Part shown: piece after piece, positions 51,134 through 61,906 of the stretch
Position numbering within the stretch: the first letter of the stretch is position 1
How the letters are laid out: each line of letters opens with the position of its first letter
Assembly: GCF_007748035.1 (NCBI RefSeq)
Contig: NZ_CP036278.1
Span: 3,286,001 to 3,350,000 of the forward strand
Direction: 5' to 3'
Source of the DNA: Aeoliella mucimassa
Lineage (GTDB): Bacteria; Planctomycetota; Planctomycetia; Pirellulales; Lacipirellulaceae
Length of the DNA: 64,000 bases
The notes under the pieces: generated by a model
The model's database searches: none
Told to the model about the DNA's origin: nothing
Seen by the model: the letters and a program-made list of their open reading frames with translations, nothing else
Made by a program: the position numbers and the translations under genes

Positions 51134-52915
51134 CTATTCTAAATCAAAACGTTTTATGAGATAGGACGACACGTCAACGACCTCGCGATCGGAAAGTGAC
51201 CGATTAAAAATCAACACTTCGCCTAAATCGCCGTGAAAGATCATCGAACCATCGTCGTAAATCGGATGTTGGCCGAATAGCTTACGTGAGGTCCCACCGA
51301 CATCGACCACCGCTTGCTGCGTTGCCGCTTCCTGGCCATTCACGTACAAACTCAAGGTACGCGACTCTGGATTATGTCGAAATCCGACGACCAACGGTTC
51401 GCCGGTCTGCGCACGCTCGAAAGCCCCCACTTCGCTCACAATCGAAGTTCGACTCCCCTGCTCGTACCCCGAGAACACATGGCCAATAATGGCATGACGA
51501 CCATCGCGGTTGCCATCGCGGGCGAAGATTTGAAACACGCCTGGATCCACTCTGTCGCCGACTGACTGCGGAATACGCTGTGGGGGGCCGTTGTAGTTCA
51601 AGATCGGCTGAAAGACGGGATTCGCATCGTTCAGCGCGAAGACCACAAACGCGGTTTGTTCATTCGCGGTGTACAGTGGAGGAGTCAGCAGAAAGGCACC
51701 TTCGCCGCCAAAACGCAGCGAGGGTTTCCCGTTCAAACCATCTTCGGTAAGCACCGGGCGGTACTTGGCCGCTGGTTGCAAAGCGTCTTCCGCCGAACTA
51801 TTCGGCACCACTAGAAGATCGCGCCAGCAAATCACTCCGTTCTGGTCGTCGGTCTCCACGAACCGATCGGCCGCCAGCCACAGCACGAGTCCATCCCGGA
51901 TCTGCAAATCGGGCACCTGATCGTCGCTCAGGAGTTCGCGGCTGCGCCAGGCAAACTTCGACTCATTGGCCTTGAACTCATCGAGCGAGATTCCTCCCAC
52001 CGAGTAGCGACATGCCTGATCTTTCTGTAGCACGATCGATTTCTTGGGCGTCGAATCGGTCGCCCCACGCGCCTGGAAGGCGACTTCGCCCTCGAACACG
52101 TGCACTTCCGAACCACCGGCGGAATCGACCGAAACCCCGAACGCAGTGCCGAGATCGATAACCACACCGCTAGGTGTCGATACTTTAAATCCAAACGAGG
52201 CTTCCACCGAGACATCGCCCACCACCAACGTGAACGCAGCGTCGTCGTCGATCTTCAGTGTGCAAGGACCGCGGGCCGATACCTTGGCTCCGGAGTCAAA
52301 AATCAGCTCCGCCCGTCCTTCTTCTAGCGATAACTCGGAACCAGGAACCAGCGCGGTGCCTTCGCGGAACGACTTTTTGGTCCACTCGCAGTTCGTCAGT
52401 CTTCCCAAATAGGCCGAGGCATTCACCGGGCGGACCATCGAGGGCTCGGCAACAGGCTTTTGATCGGATTCAGAGTTCTGTTCTATCGCGACCTGATTCC
52501 CGTTTCCCGGTCCTGACCAAATGTAAGTCCATACTCCCCACCCCATCACCAGCGCTAGCGAGGCAGCTAACATTCCCTGCACCAGATGCGAGTTCCACCA
52601 GCGAGCCTCAGCAGCACTTGGCGGTTGAGAGTTCGTCGCGGGTAACTCGTGTGCGGCGATCGAACGAAGCAGACTATCCGCATCAGCCGCAGCAGAGGCT
52701 GGTTGGTCGGTCGATTCGTCGGCAAACATCGCCTGCATGCCTTCGATACGCTGCAAATCGCGCATGGAGACTTGCCAAACGAGCCACTGCGACAACGCTT
52801 CGGCGGCGTCGGGCTGTTCGTTGACCCATACGGAGATCATCTGGAATCCCTGCTCCGAGAGATTTCCGTCTAGATAGTCTTCGAGGTGATCGTGGATAGG
52901 TTCGGGAATATTCAT
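51134..52915 (-). CDS. FecR/LamG membrane protein, putative anti-sigma partner
   Basis: The product is 593 residues. The cytosolic N-terminus (LEDYLDGNLSEQGFQMISVWV) resembles anti-sigma domains, then comes one membrane helix (~111-133), a FecR domain (~190-300: SELSLEEGRAELIFDSGAKVSARGPC, GVVIDLGTAFGVSVD, EVHVFEGEV) and a LamG/concanavalin-like domain (~330-590). It lies 60 bp downstream of an ECF sigma factor gene on the same strand, the usual planctomycete pairing. In studied FecR systems an envelope signal passes through such proteins to the sigma factor; the glycan-binding type C-terminus suggests polysaccharide sensing. This is inference. Confidence 0.85.
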   Translation of the reverse strand: MNIPEPIHDHLEDYLDGNLSEQGFQMISVWVNEQPDAAEALSQWLVWQVSMRDLQRIEGMQAMFADESTDQPASAAADADSLLRSIAAHELPATNSQPPSAAEARWWNSHLVQGMLAASLALVMGWGVWTYIWSGPGNGNQVAIEQNSESDQKPVAEPSMVRPVNASAYLGRLTNCEWTKKSFREGTALVPGSELSLEEGRAELIFDSGAKVSARGPCTLKIDDDAAFTLVVGDVSVEASFGFKVSTPSGVVIDLGTAFGVSVDSAGGSEVHVFEGEVAFQARGATDSTPKKSIVLQKDQACRYSVGGISLDEFKANESKFAWRSRELLSDDQVPDLQIRDGLVLWLAADRFVETDDQNGVICWRDLLVVPNSSAEDALQPAAKYRPVLTEDGLNGKPSLRFGGEGAFLLTPPLYTANEQTAFVVFALNDANPVFQPILNYNGPPQRIPQSVGDRVDPGVFQIFARDGNRDGRHAIIGHVFSGYEQGSRTSIVSEVGAFERAQTGEPLVVGFRHNPESRTLSLYVNGQEAATQQAVVDVGGTSRKLFGQHPIYDDGSMIFHGDLGEVLIFNRSLSDREVVDVSSYLIKRFDLE

Positions 52916-52975
52916 CAGACTCTGGTCGGTGCCTCCAAGATCCGCCTTGGACAGGTTCGACAGTAATTGGCTATT

Positions 52976-53545
52976 CTAAGGGGTCGCTAAGCGGCGTTTC
53001 ACACAAAGCAGCAATATTTTTCGAATCCGGTAGAGCTGTCCTTTGACACTTGCTACCGATTTACCTTGTTTCTCTGCAATATCAGCTAGGTCGCTGTCGC
53101 TGCCGTATCGCATTCGCAACAGCGACCGCCGATCAGGCGACAAGGCTTGCACGCATGCGTGCAACGCTTCGCGTTGGTACTCCGATGCGGGGGCGGGGTT
53201 TTGTTCCAGGTGGGCCTGGATCAGGTGAATCATGTCGTCGCCAAATGCCAGGCGGTCGCGACTTTTCTTGCGAAAGTACATGAGAGCCTGATTGCGGGCG
53301 ATGCCCAACGCCCAGGCCACAAATGGTCTTTCGGGATCGTACTTGTGGTAGTCGCGCGCCACACAGACCGCGACCTCCTGCAGCACATCCTCGGCATCGT
53401 GCAACGAGCCAATCTTCGCCAGCAGCAACGCAAACACGGCTGTACGCGCACGCTCCCACTGAGCCGCCAAGCCTTCCCCATCGCTGGAGGGACCTGGAGA
53501 CCCCGCGTCGTGGGGGGACTCGTCGAATTCCGCGTCGTGATCCAT
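52976..53545 (-). CDS. ECF-type RNA polymerase sigma factor
   Basis: The product is 189 residues. Region 2 (~30-100) has DAEDVLQEVAVCVARDYHKYDPERPFVAWALGIARNQALMYFRKK; region 4 (~130-185) has LSPDRRSLLRMRYGSDSDLADIAEKQGKSVASVKGQLYRIRK. There is no region 1 or 3, as expected for ECF factors. It is first in a two-gene unit with the FecR/LamG protein. It would direct transcription of a signal-specific regulon, possibly including nearby surface protein and sulfatase genes. The ribosome site at 53545 is weak. Confidence 0.92.
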   Translation of the reverse strand: MDHDAEFDESPHDAGSPGPSSDGEGLAAQWERARTAVFALLLAKIGSLHDAEDVLQEVAVCVARDYHKYDPERPFVAWALGIARNQALMYFRKKSRDRLAFGDDMIHLIQAHLEQNPAPASEYQREALHACVQALSPDRRSLLRMRYGSDSDLADIAEKQGKSVASVKGQLYRIRKILLLCVKRRLATP

Positions 53546-53911
53546 GTACTAGCAATGCTACCTGCTGAACGGAAGCCTCGCGAGCGGCACCTAGCGCTAC
53601 CGCCTGACAAGTGGCCGGATGTTCGGTCTATGGAGTATTTGCAACCGAGCAGCCAAGGTCGCAGACATTCTTAGGGAATTTCTCAAAACTTCAGGTTCCA
53701 GAAAAAAACCGCGCTACTTCTTCCTGCTAAGCGGCAAATACATCCACAAAGGCGGAGTCGACCAGACTAGCAAACCTGGTCATCACTCTTTTCTGTGAAA
53801 CTCACCAACCAGGCGACATCGGCCAGCTTGCTCGTTCCTTCGGTGCGCTGACCGACCTCTCCGGTTGCTTCCCCATAACAGGCAGTCGCACTAGTCTTGG
53901 AAAGGAACACT
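53546..53911. other. Divergent intergenic region, sigma factor / DUF1559
   Basis: About 365 bp, expected to hold two divergent promoters. The only structure seen is a 6-bp inverted repeat, GACCAG (53760-53765) with CTGGTC (53776-53781), about 130 bp before the DUF1559 start. No clear promoter hexamers were found. Confidence 0.4.
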
Positions 53912-54976
53912 ATGGACCGGCGTACTCTTCGGCGGCAATCCCCGCGTTTTCCCGTCGTCTCGGGTTTTACCCTTGTGGAGCTATTGGTCGTGATTGCGAT
54001 CATCGGCATCCTCGTTGCTCTGTTGCTGCCAGCCGTGCAGGCCGCGCGCGAAGCAGGGCGTCGCAGCTCCTGTCAGAACAAAATGCGGCAATTGGCAATT
54101 GCCATTCAAAACTTCGAGAGCGCCTACGGGCACTTCCCCGAGATCCCCCCCGCCGGTTTGGAAGGCGAGTCGTTCTTTATCCAGATCCTGCCGTTCATCG
54201 AGGGTTCGGCCGTTGCAGATAAGTACGACCCCAACGTGCAAGCCCGCAAGCAGTTGCGAAACGTGTTCAGCCAACCAGAACCTACGGTGCTCTGCCCGTC
54301 GGACGAGCCTGTGCAAGTGCTGTTTGCCAAAGGCTTCGATGCGTCGAACGCTGGCACCGGTGATACCGCGTACGACTACAAAGGCAACTATGGCATCAAC
54401 TGGGGAACCAGCCGCTTTAAACAAAACATGCCGGTTTGGAACTTCACGACCCAAAGCAACGAACCTGGCGAACCGGGCCCCTTTGAGCCTGGCAAAGAGA
54501 TTGGCTTCCGTCGCATCACCGACGGCTCCAGCAACACGCTGGCCCTGATCGAAATGCTGGCCGCACCGACTGGCGGACAAAGTGAAGGAGTCGCCGGCAT
54601 CGACCGCCGCGCCCGCATTTGGATTCCCGGATCGGCAACCTACCAGATTTCGACCTTGCTGTTGCCCAATAGCACTGCCTGCGGAGGTAGCGGTGGTGGT
54701 CGTGGAACCGGCAACACCGTGGTCGATCCGAAAACCGGCTGCGGCAAAGACATGGGCTTCTGCATCGACCGCCCCGACATTGGATTGCCTTGCAATCGTG
54801 GGAGCGACAGCGTTTCCGACGCAAATAGTTACACCCTCGCTGGGCGTAGCCACCACCCTGGCGGAATCGATACCGCCCGCTGCGACGCTTCGGTGAGTTT
54901 CGTGAGCGACGATATCGACCTACCCGTCTGGCGGGCACTTGCAAGTCGCGCGGGTGGCGAAGTGGTTGCGAAGTAA
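53912..54976 (+). CDS. DUF1559 pseudopilin-like protein
   Basis: The ATG at 53912 has AAAGGA 6 nt upstream. The product is 354 residues. It starts with a type IV prepilin leader ([34 protein letters not shown]; cleavage after Gly18), then the DUF1559 body with the conserved [14 protein letters not shown] and, at the end, [23 protein letters not shown] (members usually read HxGGxNxxxxDGSVRF). This family is hugely expanded in planctomycetes; its members are thought to be secreted or pilin-like, with unknown roles. It is probably cotranscribed with the next PEP-CTERM gene 93 bp downstream. Confidence 0.93.
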   Translation: MDRRTLRRQSPRFPVVSGFTLVELLVVIAIIGILVALLLPAVQAAREAGRRSSCQNKMRQLAIAIQNFESAYGHFPEIPPAGLEGESFFIQILPFIEGSAVADKYDPNVQARKQLRNVFSQPEPTVLCPSDEPVQVLFAKGFDASNAGTGDTAYDYKGNYGINWGTSRFKQNMPVWNFTTQSNEPGEPGPFEPGKEIGFRRITDGSSNTLALIEMLAAPTGGQSEGVAGIDRRARIWIPGSATYQISTLLLPNSTACGGSGGGRGTGNTVVDPKTGCGKDMGFCIDRPDIGLPCNRGSDSVSDANSYTLAGRSHHPGGIDTARCDASVSFVSDDIDLPVWRALASRAGGEVVAK

Positions 54977-55069
54977 TACCTCACACATCGAGAACCTCGA
55001 TATGGCGAAGCCGCCACACTCTCGCAGGTTCCCACGAATTGATTCATCTTATCTTCCAAGGAGCACATC

Positions 55070-58000
55070 ATGACAACCGCCGCGAGAAATGTTCCATCGC
55101 AGTGGGCACTGCAATCTCTTTTGACGTTTACCTGGGCTAGTTTCTGTGCGTTGCTGGCAGTGCTTTACGCCACGACGGTGTCGGCCAACACGGTGAGCTG
55201 GAACAATGGTACCGGTTCGTTTACCGGCTCGCCCAACTGGTCCTACAACTCGGCCGGCACGCTCACTACCACCGACAACCCATTCAACTTAGTTGGAGCT
55301 GCCGGAGGTTCTGGCGGCGAGAACATCCTGCTCATTGGTAACGAAGGCGACGTCACCCTCAACGTCGCTAACCAGGGGCCCTTTTCCGACAATTCTCTCT
55401 ATGAACTGCGAATCGGCACACTTGCCGGTGAAGCCGACCTCTCGGCCCTCGACGGTGGTGCCAACTACCAAGGCAATGGTACTCTCACGGTTAACAACGT
55501 CGGACTCATCCTCTTTAACGACGGTGTCGGCTCAGGCAATCTCATCATCGGTGGAGCCGATGGCATCTCGGGCACGATGAATTGGAACTCGTCCGAAACA
55601 CTGCTCGCCAATGGTCAGCTGCGTGTCGGACAGAATGGCGTCGGTGTGTTTCACCAGAATGGTGGCTCGGTTCAAGTTGCGACCACTTCGCTGGCAACTC
55701 CTGCTACTCGCATAGGCACCGGTGTCGGTACCGGCACTTACAACCTGAACGATGGTAGTTTACAAATCGGCTCGGCCGACGATGGCACCGGGCTCGAAGC
55801 GGTCGCTACGCTTGACATTGGTTACGGCAGCAACGCAACCGGTACCCTAAACCTCGGCGACTCCGTTGGCAGCAGCGGCTCGGCTTCGCTCTCCACCTGG
55901 GGCGACGTGGTGATCGGTGGCAGCAACGGCCTACTAAACATCGCCTCCGATGGTGAGCTGCTGGTGAACTACGCCAGCGGACGTGCAAACTCGGCTCGTA
56001 TTCTTATCGGCAACGGAGGCGGCGACACCGGGGCGATCCTCCAAGATGGCGGCACCCTGCACAGCGACGGCTTGATGCGTCTGGGGTTCAACACCGGCAC
56101 TGCTTCATACACCCTGAATGGCTCCGCGGGATCGGTCAACGTTCGCGCGTTCGAAGCCTACCAAAACGTCGACATCAACTTCAATCTCGACGCCGGCGGT
56201 GCCACGCCGATCGTGGTCGATGGAAATACCAGCACCGCGGGTGACACTGCAGCGGGTAATTCGGTGACGCTCAGCAATCCTACGCTAAACATTACCGGCC
56301 TTACTAGTTACTCCTCGCTATCCGATATCCTGCTGTTCGAACAAGCCGACGCGTCGGCGTCGCTTTCCGGCAGCTTCAGCAATCTGATTCAAGGCCAGGT
56401 GGTTGGTCAAAACTCTGGCGGCAGCTCATTCTACCTCAACCTGTATGGTGGCGATGGCAACGACATCGTCTTGCAGAGCACACTACCGAGCAGTAGCACC
56501 GATGGCTTGGTCTGGAACACTAGTGCTGCGAACTTCGATTCAGGCTGGGCTTCGGGCAATGGCAGCTTCGGCGTCGCCAGCTTCCCGGTCGATCCGTTTG
56601 CAAACCTCCCAAACCTGTACCTTGGCAACAGTGGTACCGCGACGTTCGACGACACCACCAACACCAACTCTGGCACAACCGTGCAGAACATGTTTATCGG
56701 CACCAACCAGGCAGCGGCGATTATTGCAGGACGCAACGGAAACGGCACTTTGACCGTCAACGGTTCACAAGACCTCACCATCGACGACTCTGCCGCCAAT
56801 GGCGCAACCGGCTTCTTCACGGTTGGCGAGCAAGGCTTCACCGGAACCGTCAACTGGAATAGCACCGGCACGCTCGACGCCCAAGGGAAATTCCGGGTTG
56901 GTCGGGATGGGGGAACCGGCGTGTTCAATCAGAGCAATGGTATCGTCCTGGGCGGCACCACTGGCGGCGGCGGAAAGTATCTGGCTATTGGCGACAGCCC
57001 CGGCAGCGTAGGTACTTACAATCTTAACGGCGGTGCTCTGTATCCCGATGGCCAAGGGGGCGGCGCGACCCTACGCCAGTTCCGAGTTGGCTACAGTCAG
57101 GCAACCGGCACCCTGAAAGTGGGTGACGGCCTCGGCGCCGCCAGCAGTGCATTGTTTGAGAGCGAAGACGATCTCTGGATCGGCGGCAACAATGGCAATG
57201 GTACCCTGATCATCGAGTCGGATGGCGAAGTCCACCTCGTCGGCAATAACGCACCGCTGTTTATTGGTTACCTCGGCGGCGAGCCCGGAGCTCAAGGCCT
57301 TGGTGTGCAAAATGGTGGTACGCTCATTACTGAAGCAGTTTTCTCGATTGGTCAAGGCGAAGGCTCCGTGGGCGAATACCAGCTCAACGGCGGTTCCGTT
57401 CTCGCGGCCAACGATGGCGGCGGCGACGTCCGTATCGGCGGCGGCGGTGGCAACGGAACCCTCCGTGTTTCTGGCACCGCTAGCTTCTCGACGCTAGGCA
57501 ACTTGTTCATTGCCGAAGCAGGCGGGCAAGGCACCGTAGGGCTCTTGGAACTCACCGGCAGCCAGGCAAGTTTCACCGTGAATCGCTTCGAAAACGCGCC
57601 CGGCACCGGCGGCCCTGGCAATGGCAACGACGAAACCATTCGCTGGGTGGCCGACAACAATGGCATTACCCCGATTGTGATCGCTGCTACTTCAGGCACC
57701 AACGTGCTGCAATTGCAGGATCCCGTGGAAGTCACCGCAAACACTGGCACCAACGGCAGCGGCGACCTCACCGGCGACGGTATTGCACTCGAGCTTGATC
57801 TCTCGGCACTCACTGGCGATCACACCCTTACGCTTATGGACAACCAGAGCGAGGAAGAAGTAATCGGATTCTTCGAACTCGGTGATACGCTGGATCTCTA
57901 CGAGGAAGGCGAGGCAATTCTCGACACCGGCTTCAACGGCACCGTCACCATCTCGTACCTCGGCGGCACCGGCAACGATGTCATCCTGTCGCTGATCGCT

Positions 58001-58300
58001 AACAGTGCCTTGTTCGGCGATTACAACGACGATGGCATGGTCGACCTGGCCGACTACACCGTATGGCGCGACAACCTCGGCGCCTCGCTCACCCTGCCTG
58101 GCGAAGACCCAAGTCAAACGCCAGGCCAGGTAACGATGGAGGACTACAACGTATGGAAGAGCAACTTTGGCCAAAGCCTCTCGGCTTCGGTTAGTAGTCA
58201 CAATGTTCCCGAACCGTCAAGTGTCGCTCTCGTCGCGTTCTCACTTTTCGTGGTGGTTGGATTGACGAGTAAGTCTCGCAAGGCTGATCGTGCAGCCTGA
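55070..58300 (+). CDS. PEP-CTERM beta-repeat (autotransporter-like) protein with internal duplication
   Basis: The product is 1076 residues. A signal segment (LLTFTWASFCALLAVLYATTVSA) is followed by two long homologous halves, ~40-450 and ~480-890: each contains GTLTVN, a GxxNWNSxxTLxAxGxxRVGxxG step, a GTYNLNxG(S/A)L step and a GTLxxGDxxGxxSSA step. These Gly/Asn-rich repeats resemble right-handed beta-helix passenger domains. Dockerin-like loops (GDYNDDGMVDLADYTVWRDNLG, ~983-1037) and a sorting tail (VPEPSSVALVAFSLFVVVG) end the protein. Probably a surface adhesin or scaffold; no enzymatic motif is seen. Confidence 0.85.
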   Translation: MTTAARNVPSQWALQSLLTFTWASFCALLAVLYATTVSANTVSWNNGTGSFTGSPNWSYNSAGTLTTTDNPFNLVGAAGGSGGENILLIGNEGDVTLNVANQGPFSDNSLYELRIGTLAGEADLSALDGGANYQGNGTLTVNNVGLILFNDGVGSGNLIIGGADGISGTMNWNSSETLLANGQLRVGQNGVGVFHQNGGSVQVATTSLATPATRIGTGVGTGTYNLNDGSLQIGSADDGTGLEAVATLDIGYGSNATGTLNLGDSVGSSGSASLSTWGDVVIGGSNGLLNIASDGELLVNYASGRANSARILIGNGGGDTGAILQDGGTLHSDGLMRLGFNTGTASYTLNGSAGSVNVRAFEAYQNVDINFNLDAGGATPIVVDGNTSTAGDTAAGNSVTLSNPTLNITGLTSYSSLSDILLFEQADASASLSGSFSNLIQGQVVGQNSGGSSFYLNLYGGDGNDIVLQSTLPSSSTDGLVWNTSAANFDSGWASGNGSFGVASFPVDPFANLPNLYLGNSGTATFDDTTNTNSGTTVQNMFIGTNQAAAIIAGRNGNGTLTVNGSQDLTIDDSAANGATGFFTVGEQGFTGTVNWNSTGTLDAQGKFRVGRDGGTGVFNQSNGIVLGGTTGGGGKYLAIGDSPGSVGTYNLNGGALYPDGQGGGATLRQFRVGYSQATGTLKVGDGLGAASSALFESEDDLWIGGNNGNGTLIIESDGEVHLVGNNAPLFIGYLGGEPGAQGLGVQNGGTLITEAVFSIGQGEGSVGEYQLNGGSVLAANDGGGDVRIGGGGGNGTLRVSGTASFSTLGNLFIAEAGGQGTVGLLELTGSQASFTVNRFENAPGTGGPGNGNDETIRWVADNNGITPIVIAATSGTNVLQLQDPVEVTANTGTNGSGDLTGDGIALELDLSALTGDHTLTLMDNQSEEEVIGFFELGDTLDLYEEGEAILDTGFNGTVTISYLGGTGNDVILSLIANSALFGDYNDDGMVDLADYTVWRDNLGASLTLPGEDPSQTPGQVTMEDYNVWKSNFGQSLSASVSSHNVPEPSSVALVAFSLFVVVGLTSKSRKADRAA

Positions 58301-58420
58301 GGTTCCGTCTGAGCCCACCCCCTCCTCATTGTTCTTATTCGATGGCAATTTGTATCACACCCAGGGAGAACTGACTCATGAAACGGCTATTTGCCATACT
58401 CACTGTTCTAACAGCAACTA

Positions 58421-59268
58421 GGTCGTGTTGACATTCATGCCAAGCTGATCATGAGTGACGCCAGGCAGAGGAATCCATCGTAGTTTCGATCAGTTTTATC
58501 GTATCGTGTAGCGACCCTACGGTAGTGTTTTAACCGGTTGAAGAACCGCTCCACGACATTTCGGAGTTTATAGCGTGTGCGATCGTACCTTTTCTGTCGA
58601 AACCCACGGCGAGTCGGAATCACCGGCTTCGCGCCTTGGCGACGAATCTGATCGCGAAACCAATGGCAATCATACCCTTTGTCGGCGACGACGTATTCGG
58701 GAGTTAGTCCTTCCAGCAGCGTTTCTGCTTGGTGCATGTCGTGTCGGTTGCCACCCGTCAAAGTCAGACGAACCGGGCGGCCATCGCCCGTTACCGCGGC
58801 GTGGACTTTCGTTCCCCAACCTCCGCGCGAGCGGCCCATGGCTTCGCCACCGAGCCCCCTTTTACGCCCGCTGCGTGTTGATGGGCTCGGACCGTTGTCG
58901 AGTCGAGTAGCAAGTGCTCCAAGTCGGGCTCTTCGCCCAGAGTCTCCAAGACTTGCCGCCAGACGCCACGCTTGCACCATCGATTGAAACGCTGAAATAC
59001 CGAATTCCAAGGGCCAAAGCGAGTGGGAAGATCGCGCCACGGCGCGCCTGTGCGGGCGATCCACAACACCGCGTTCACGAACCGACGATTGCTCGCCGCG
59101 GTTCGACCGGGATCGCCGGATTTGCCAGGCAAATGGCCTCGAATCTTCAACCATTGTTCGTCTGTCAGTTCGTGCCGTCGCATCTATTCGCTCCTCCATG
59201 AGCAGGTAGGGGACGACACCGTGATACCATTTCGACAAAATCTACGCTACATAAATGTCAACACGACC
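58421..59268 (-). mobile_element. IS5-family (IS427-group) insertion sequence
   Basis: The element is 848 bp with inverted ends GGTCGTGTTGACATT(C/T)ATG matching at 18 of 19 positions. It is flanked by duplicated TA (58419-58420 and 59269-59270) in an ACTAGT target. Size and the two-frame transposase fit the IS427 group. It is the only copy in the window. Confidence 0.93.
58435..59183 (-). CDS. IS427-group transposase, two frames joined by -1 frameshift
   Basis: OrfA (59183-58791) encodes the DUF4096-type N-terminus (RHELTDEQWLKIRGHLPGK) and the first catalytic Asp (LLLDSTTVRAHQHAAGVK). The second frame continues RGLGGEAMGRSRGGWGTKVHAAV and ends at 58435 with the second Asp (VVADKGYDCHWFRDQI) and Glu (RNVVERFFNRLK). 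The frames meet at A_AAA_GGG (~58857-58863, minus strand), where a -1 slip on the AAA codon joins them, as in other IS427-group elements. Confidence 0.88.
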
Positions 59269-60086
59269 TAGTGTCGCTGCTACCAGCGGGCACGCAGCCC
59301 CGATCTACTTTGTGAACGACATCGGGCTGATTAAGCAATTTTCCGGCATCGATACTGGAGCCCATCCGGTGACTGCAGGTAGCTTTGCCATCGGTGCTGG
59401 TGTGCTGGTCGCGACAGTTCCTGCCTATGGGGAATACCAGGGCTTCACCTACGCCCCCACAGGAGAAGTGATTGCCGTGAACCCAGGCGGCGACATCGTG
59501 GAATGGACCAACGTTAACGCCTGGCTTGCTAATTCGACTCCCACGACTCTAGCGGCCGATGTGTTCGCCGACAAAGGTAATGGCAATGGCCCTGCAGGCG
59601 GCAATAACGCCGGTGCCGGCACCATTCATGGACTTAGCTACGATGGGAATACCGGGGGCTACTACGTCACCCTCGAGGGCGATACCGCATACGGCGGCGA
59701 TGGCGACATCCGCGAATACGCTTCGCTCGACGACCTGCTGACCAACACCGGCACCACCACCGCATCCTCCTACGGTGGCAATCTGCTGAACTTCTATTAC
59801 GGCGACGAAGACGCCCCCGGCTCCGCGGCCGCACCCAACGATATTGCCGGGGCTAACTACTTCCAAATCGGTGGCAATGGAACCCTCGAAGGGCACCAGA
59901 CGCTCGCCGACTATATTGCATCCCCCGGCAGCCGCACCTACGACTTACAGCCGTTCGGTGCAGGTTTGCGTGGTGGTTTTGCTGTACCCGAACCTAGCAC
60001 TGCTGTTTTATCGGTGATAGCAGTTGGTGGATTGCTGTTCTTGCGACGCTACTCAACCAACGGCTAGGGCAGCGACCGATGAATCG

Positions 60087-60122
60087 AAAGCCGCTCCGTG
60101 GCCCCCCACGGAGCGGCTTTTC
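60087..60122 (+). terminator. Rho-independent terminator
   Basis: A perfect 15-bp stem (AAAGCCGCTCCGTGG 60087-60101, complement 60106-60120) with a CCCC loop ends in TTTT. It lies 20 bp after the broken PEP-CTERM gene. Confidence 0.93.
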
Positions 60123-61906
60123 CAAACTGATAGATCGACATAGCGGCGAATAGGCACCTTAAGACGATGACCGGCAACAGAGTTCTCCTCCAATCCACAT
60201 TCTGCTACCCTCGTATTCGGCCAAGCTGGTTTCTGTTGCTTAGCGTGACGATCGCAGCGACTTATTGCACGATGCTTAGCCTTGTCCAATCGGGCATCGC
60301 TTCGCAGCCGAATGTCATCGTCATCAACATCGACGACATGGGCGCTGGCGATTTCAGTGCTTATGGCAGCCAGTTCTCGTCGACTCCGAACATCGATCAA
60401 CTCGCCTCTCAGGGCACTCGCTTCACCCAATTCTACGCGGGGGCTCCCATCTGCTCTCCTTCGCGGGCCGCATTGTTCACTGGTCAATACGCTGCGAGGT
60501 CGGGAATCAACTCGTTCTTGGATAGCTCGACGAGCAATCTGAACCGCGACAATGTAAACCACCTATCGCTCGAAGCCCCTTCGATGGCGGCCACGTTCCA
60601 AGACGCCGGCTACGCGACTGGTCATTTTGGTAAATGGCATCTCGGCGGAGGTCGTGACGTTGGGTACGAAACGAATCCCTCGGCCTCGACCAATGTCGCC
60701 GCACCGCGCATCGTGGAGTACGGCTACGACCAGGCCTGGACACAATTCGAGGGACTTGCGAACCGTATTGTGAACGTGGTCGACTACGGAGGAGATGCCG
60801 CCGGTGTTTCAACCCGCCCAAGCGCGTATTTCAATGGCCTTAACCAAATGAGCGACAATCTCGGCACCGGCGGTGGCATCGATGAGATTGTGTATCTCGA
60901 ACGCGAATTCAACGCCAACTTCATGGTCGATCGGGCGATCGACTTTCTCGGTACCAGCAAGCAGGCCAATCCTGATCAATCGGTATTCATGAACGTGTGG
61001 TTCGACGAAGTCCATACCCCCCACGATCCCCCGCCGGCGCTCAAAGCCAAGTACGACTCCCTCTATCCCAACCTGCCGGAGGAATCTCGCAACTACCTGG
61101 CTGTTCTGGAAGCCACCGATACTCAAGTTGGTCGTTTGATCGATTACATCGATCAGCAAGGGCTCGGTGAAGAGACCCTTATCTTGGTCACAGCCGACAA
61201 CGGAGCCACAGCAACCAACGTGAATAACATTGGCTCGGCTGTTCCTTCGCTCCGCGGTAGCAAAGGGGACCTGTTCGAGGGAGGTTTCCGCGAACCGTTA
61301 ATCGCTCGCTGGACCGGCAACGTAGCTGCCAATCGAGTGGATAGCGAAACGGTGATGTGGCAAACCGACCTGTTCCCAACGCTCACCAGTCTGACGGGAG
61401 TCTCGCAACCAGCGGGCGTCACCTTCGATGGCGAAGACATGAGCACCGCCCTGCTGGGCGTCGCCTCGCAAACGCGTACGACTCCTCTATTCTGGAACAT
61501 GAACCGAGCGAATGAAAACCGCCATGTGAATCCCGATCCAAACGGCGCCGGTGCCAATGGTCAGGAAGTGTTGGCAATTCGTTCCGGCGACTGGAAACTA
61601 CTGATCAACGCCCGCGGCACTTCGCCCGAGCTTTACAACCTGGCGACCGACGCCGGCGAGACCACGAATCTGGCGACCCAGCAAGCCGGCATGACCGAGC
61701 AGCTAGCCAGCCAGGCTTTGGCCATTCGTTACTCCACTCCCTCGCGCACCCTGCCCGACGCGGTGAATGCGGTGGTTCAACTGAAAGCGGAAGACCTCGC
61801 CTCGCTTGGCAACGGGGCTTCGATCGGTTCGTGGAGCGACTCCTCGACCGGCGACTCCTTCAATGGCAGCGTGTCGCAGCCGACCGTCAACGCGCAACCA
61901 ACCCTA

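Larger units (their letters stand above)
58378..60067 (+). pseudogene. PEP-CTERM secreted protein broken by an IS5 element in the signal peptide
   Basis: The start (ATG 58378, GGGAGAA upstream) and 14 codons (MKRLFAILTVLTAT) precede the IS. The rest, 59271-60067, encodes the mature protein and a VPEPSTAVLSVIAVGGLLFLRR tail. Removing 58421-59270 restores MKRLFAILTVLTATSVAATS, a perfect signal peptide, and a 279-residue frame. The body (YFVNDIGLIKQFSGIDTGA, then repeated short beta motifs) looks like a beta-propeller-type fold, not assigned to a family. As it stands the protein cannot be exported from its own start; an in-frame ATG at 59255 lies inside the IS end and gives no signal peptide. 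A terminator follows. Confidence 0.92.
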
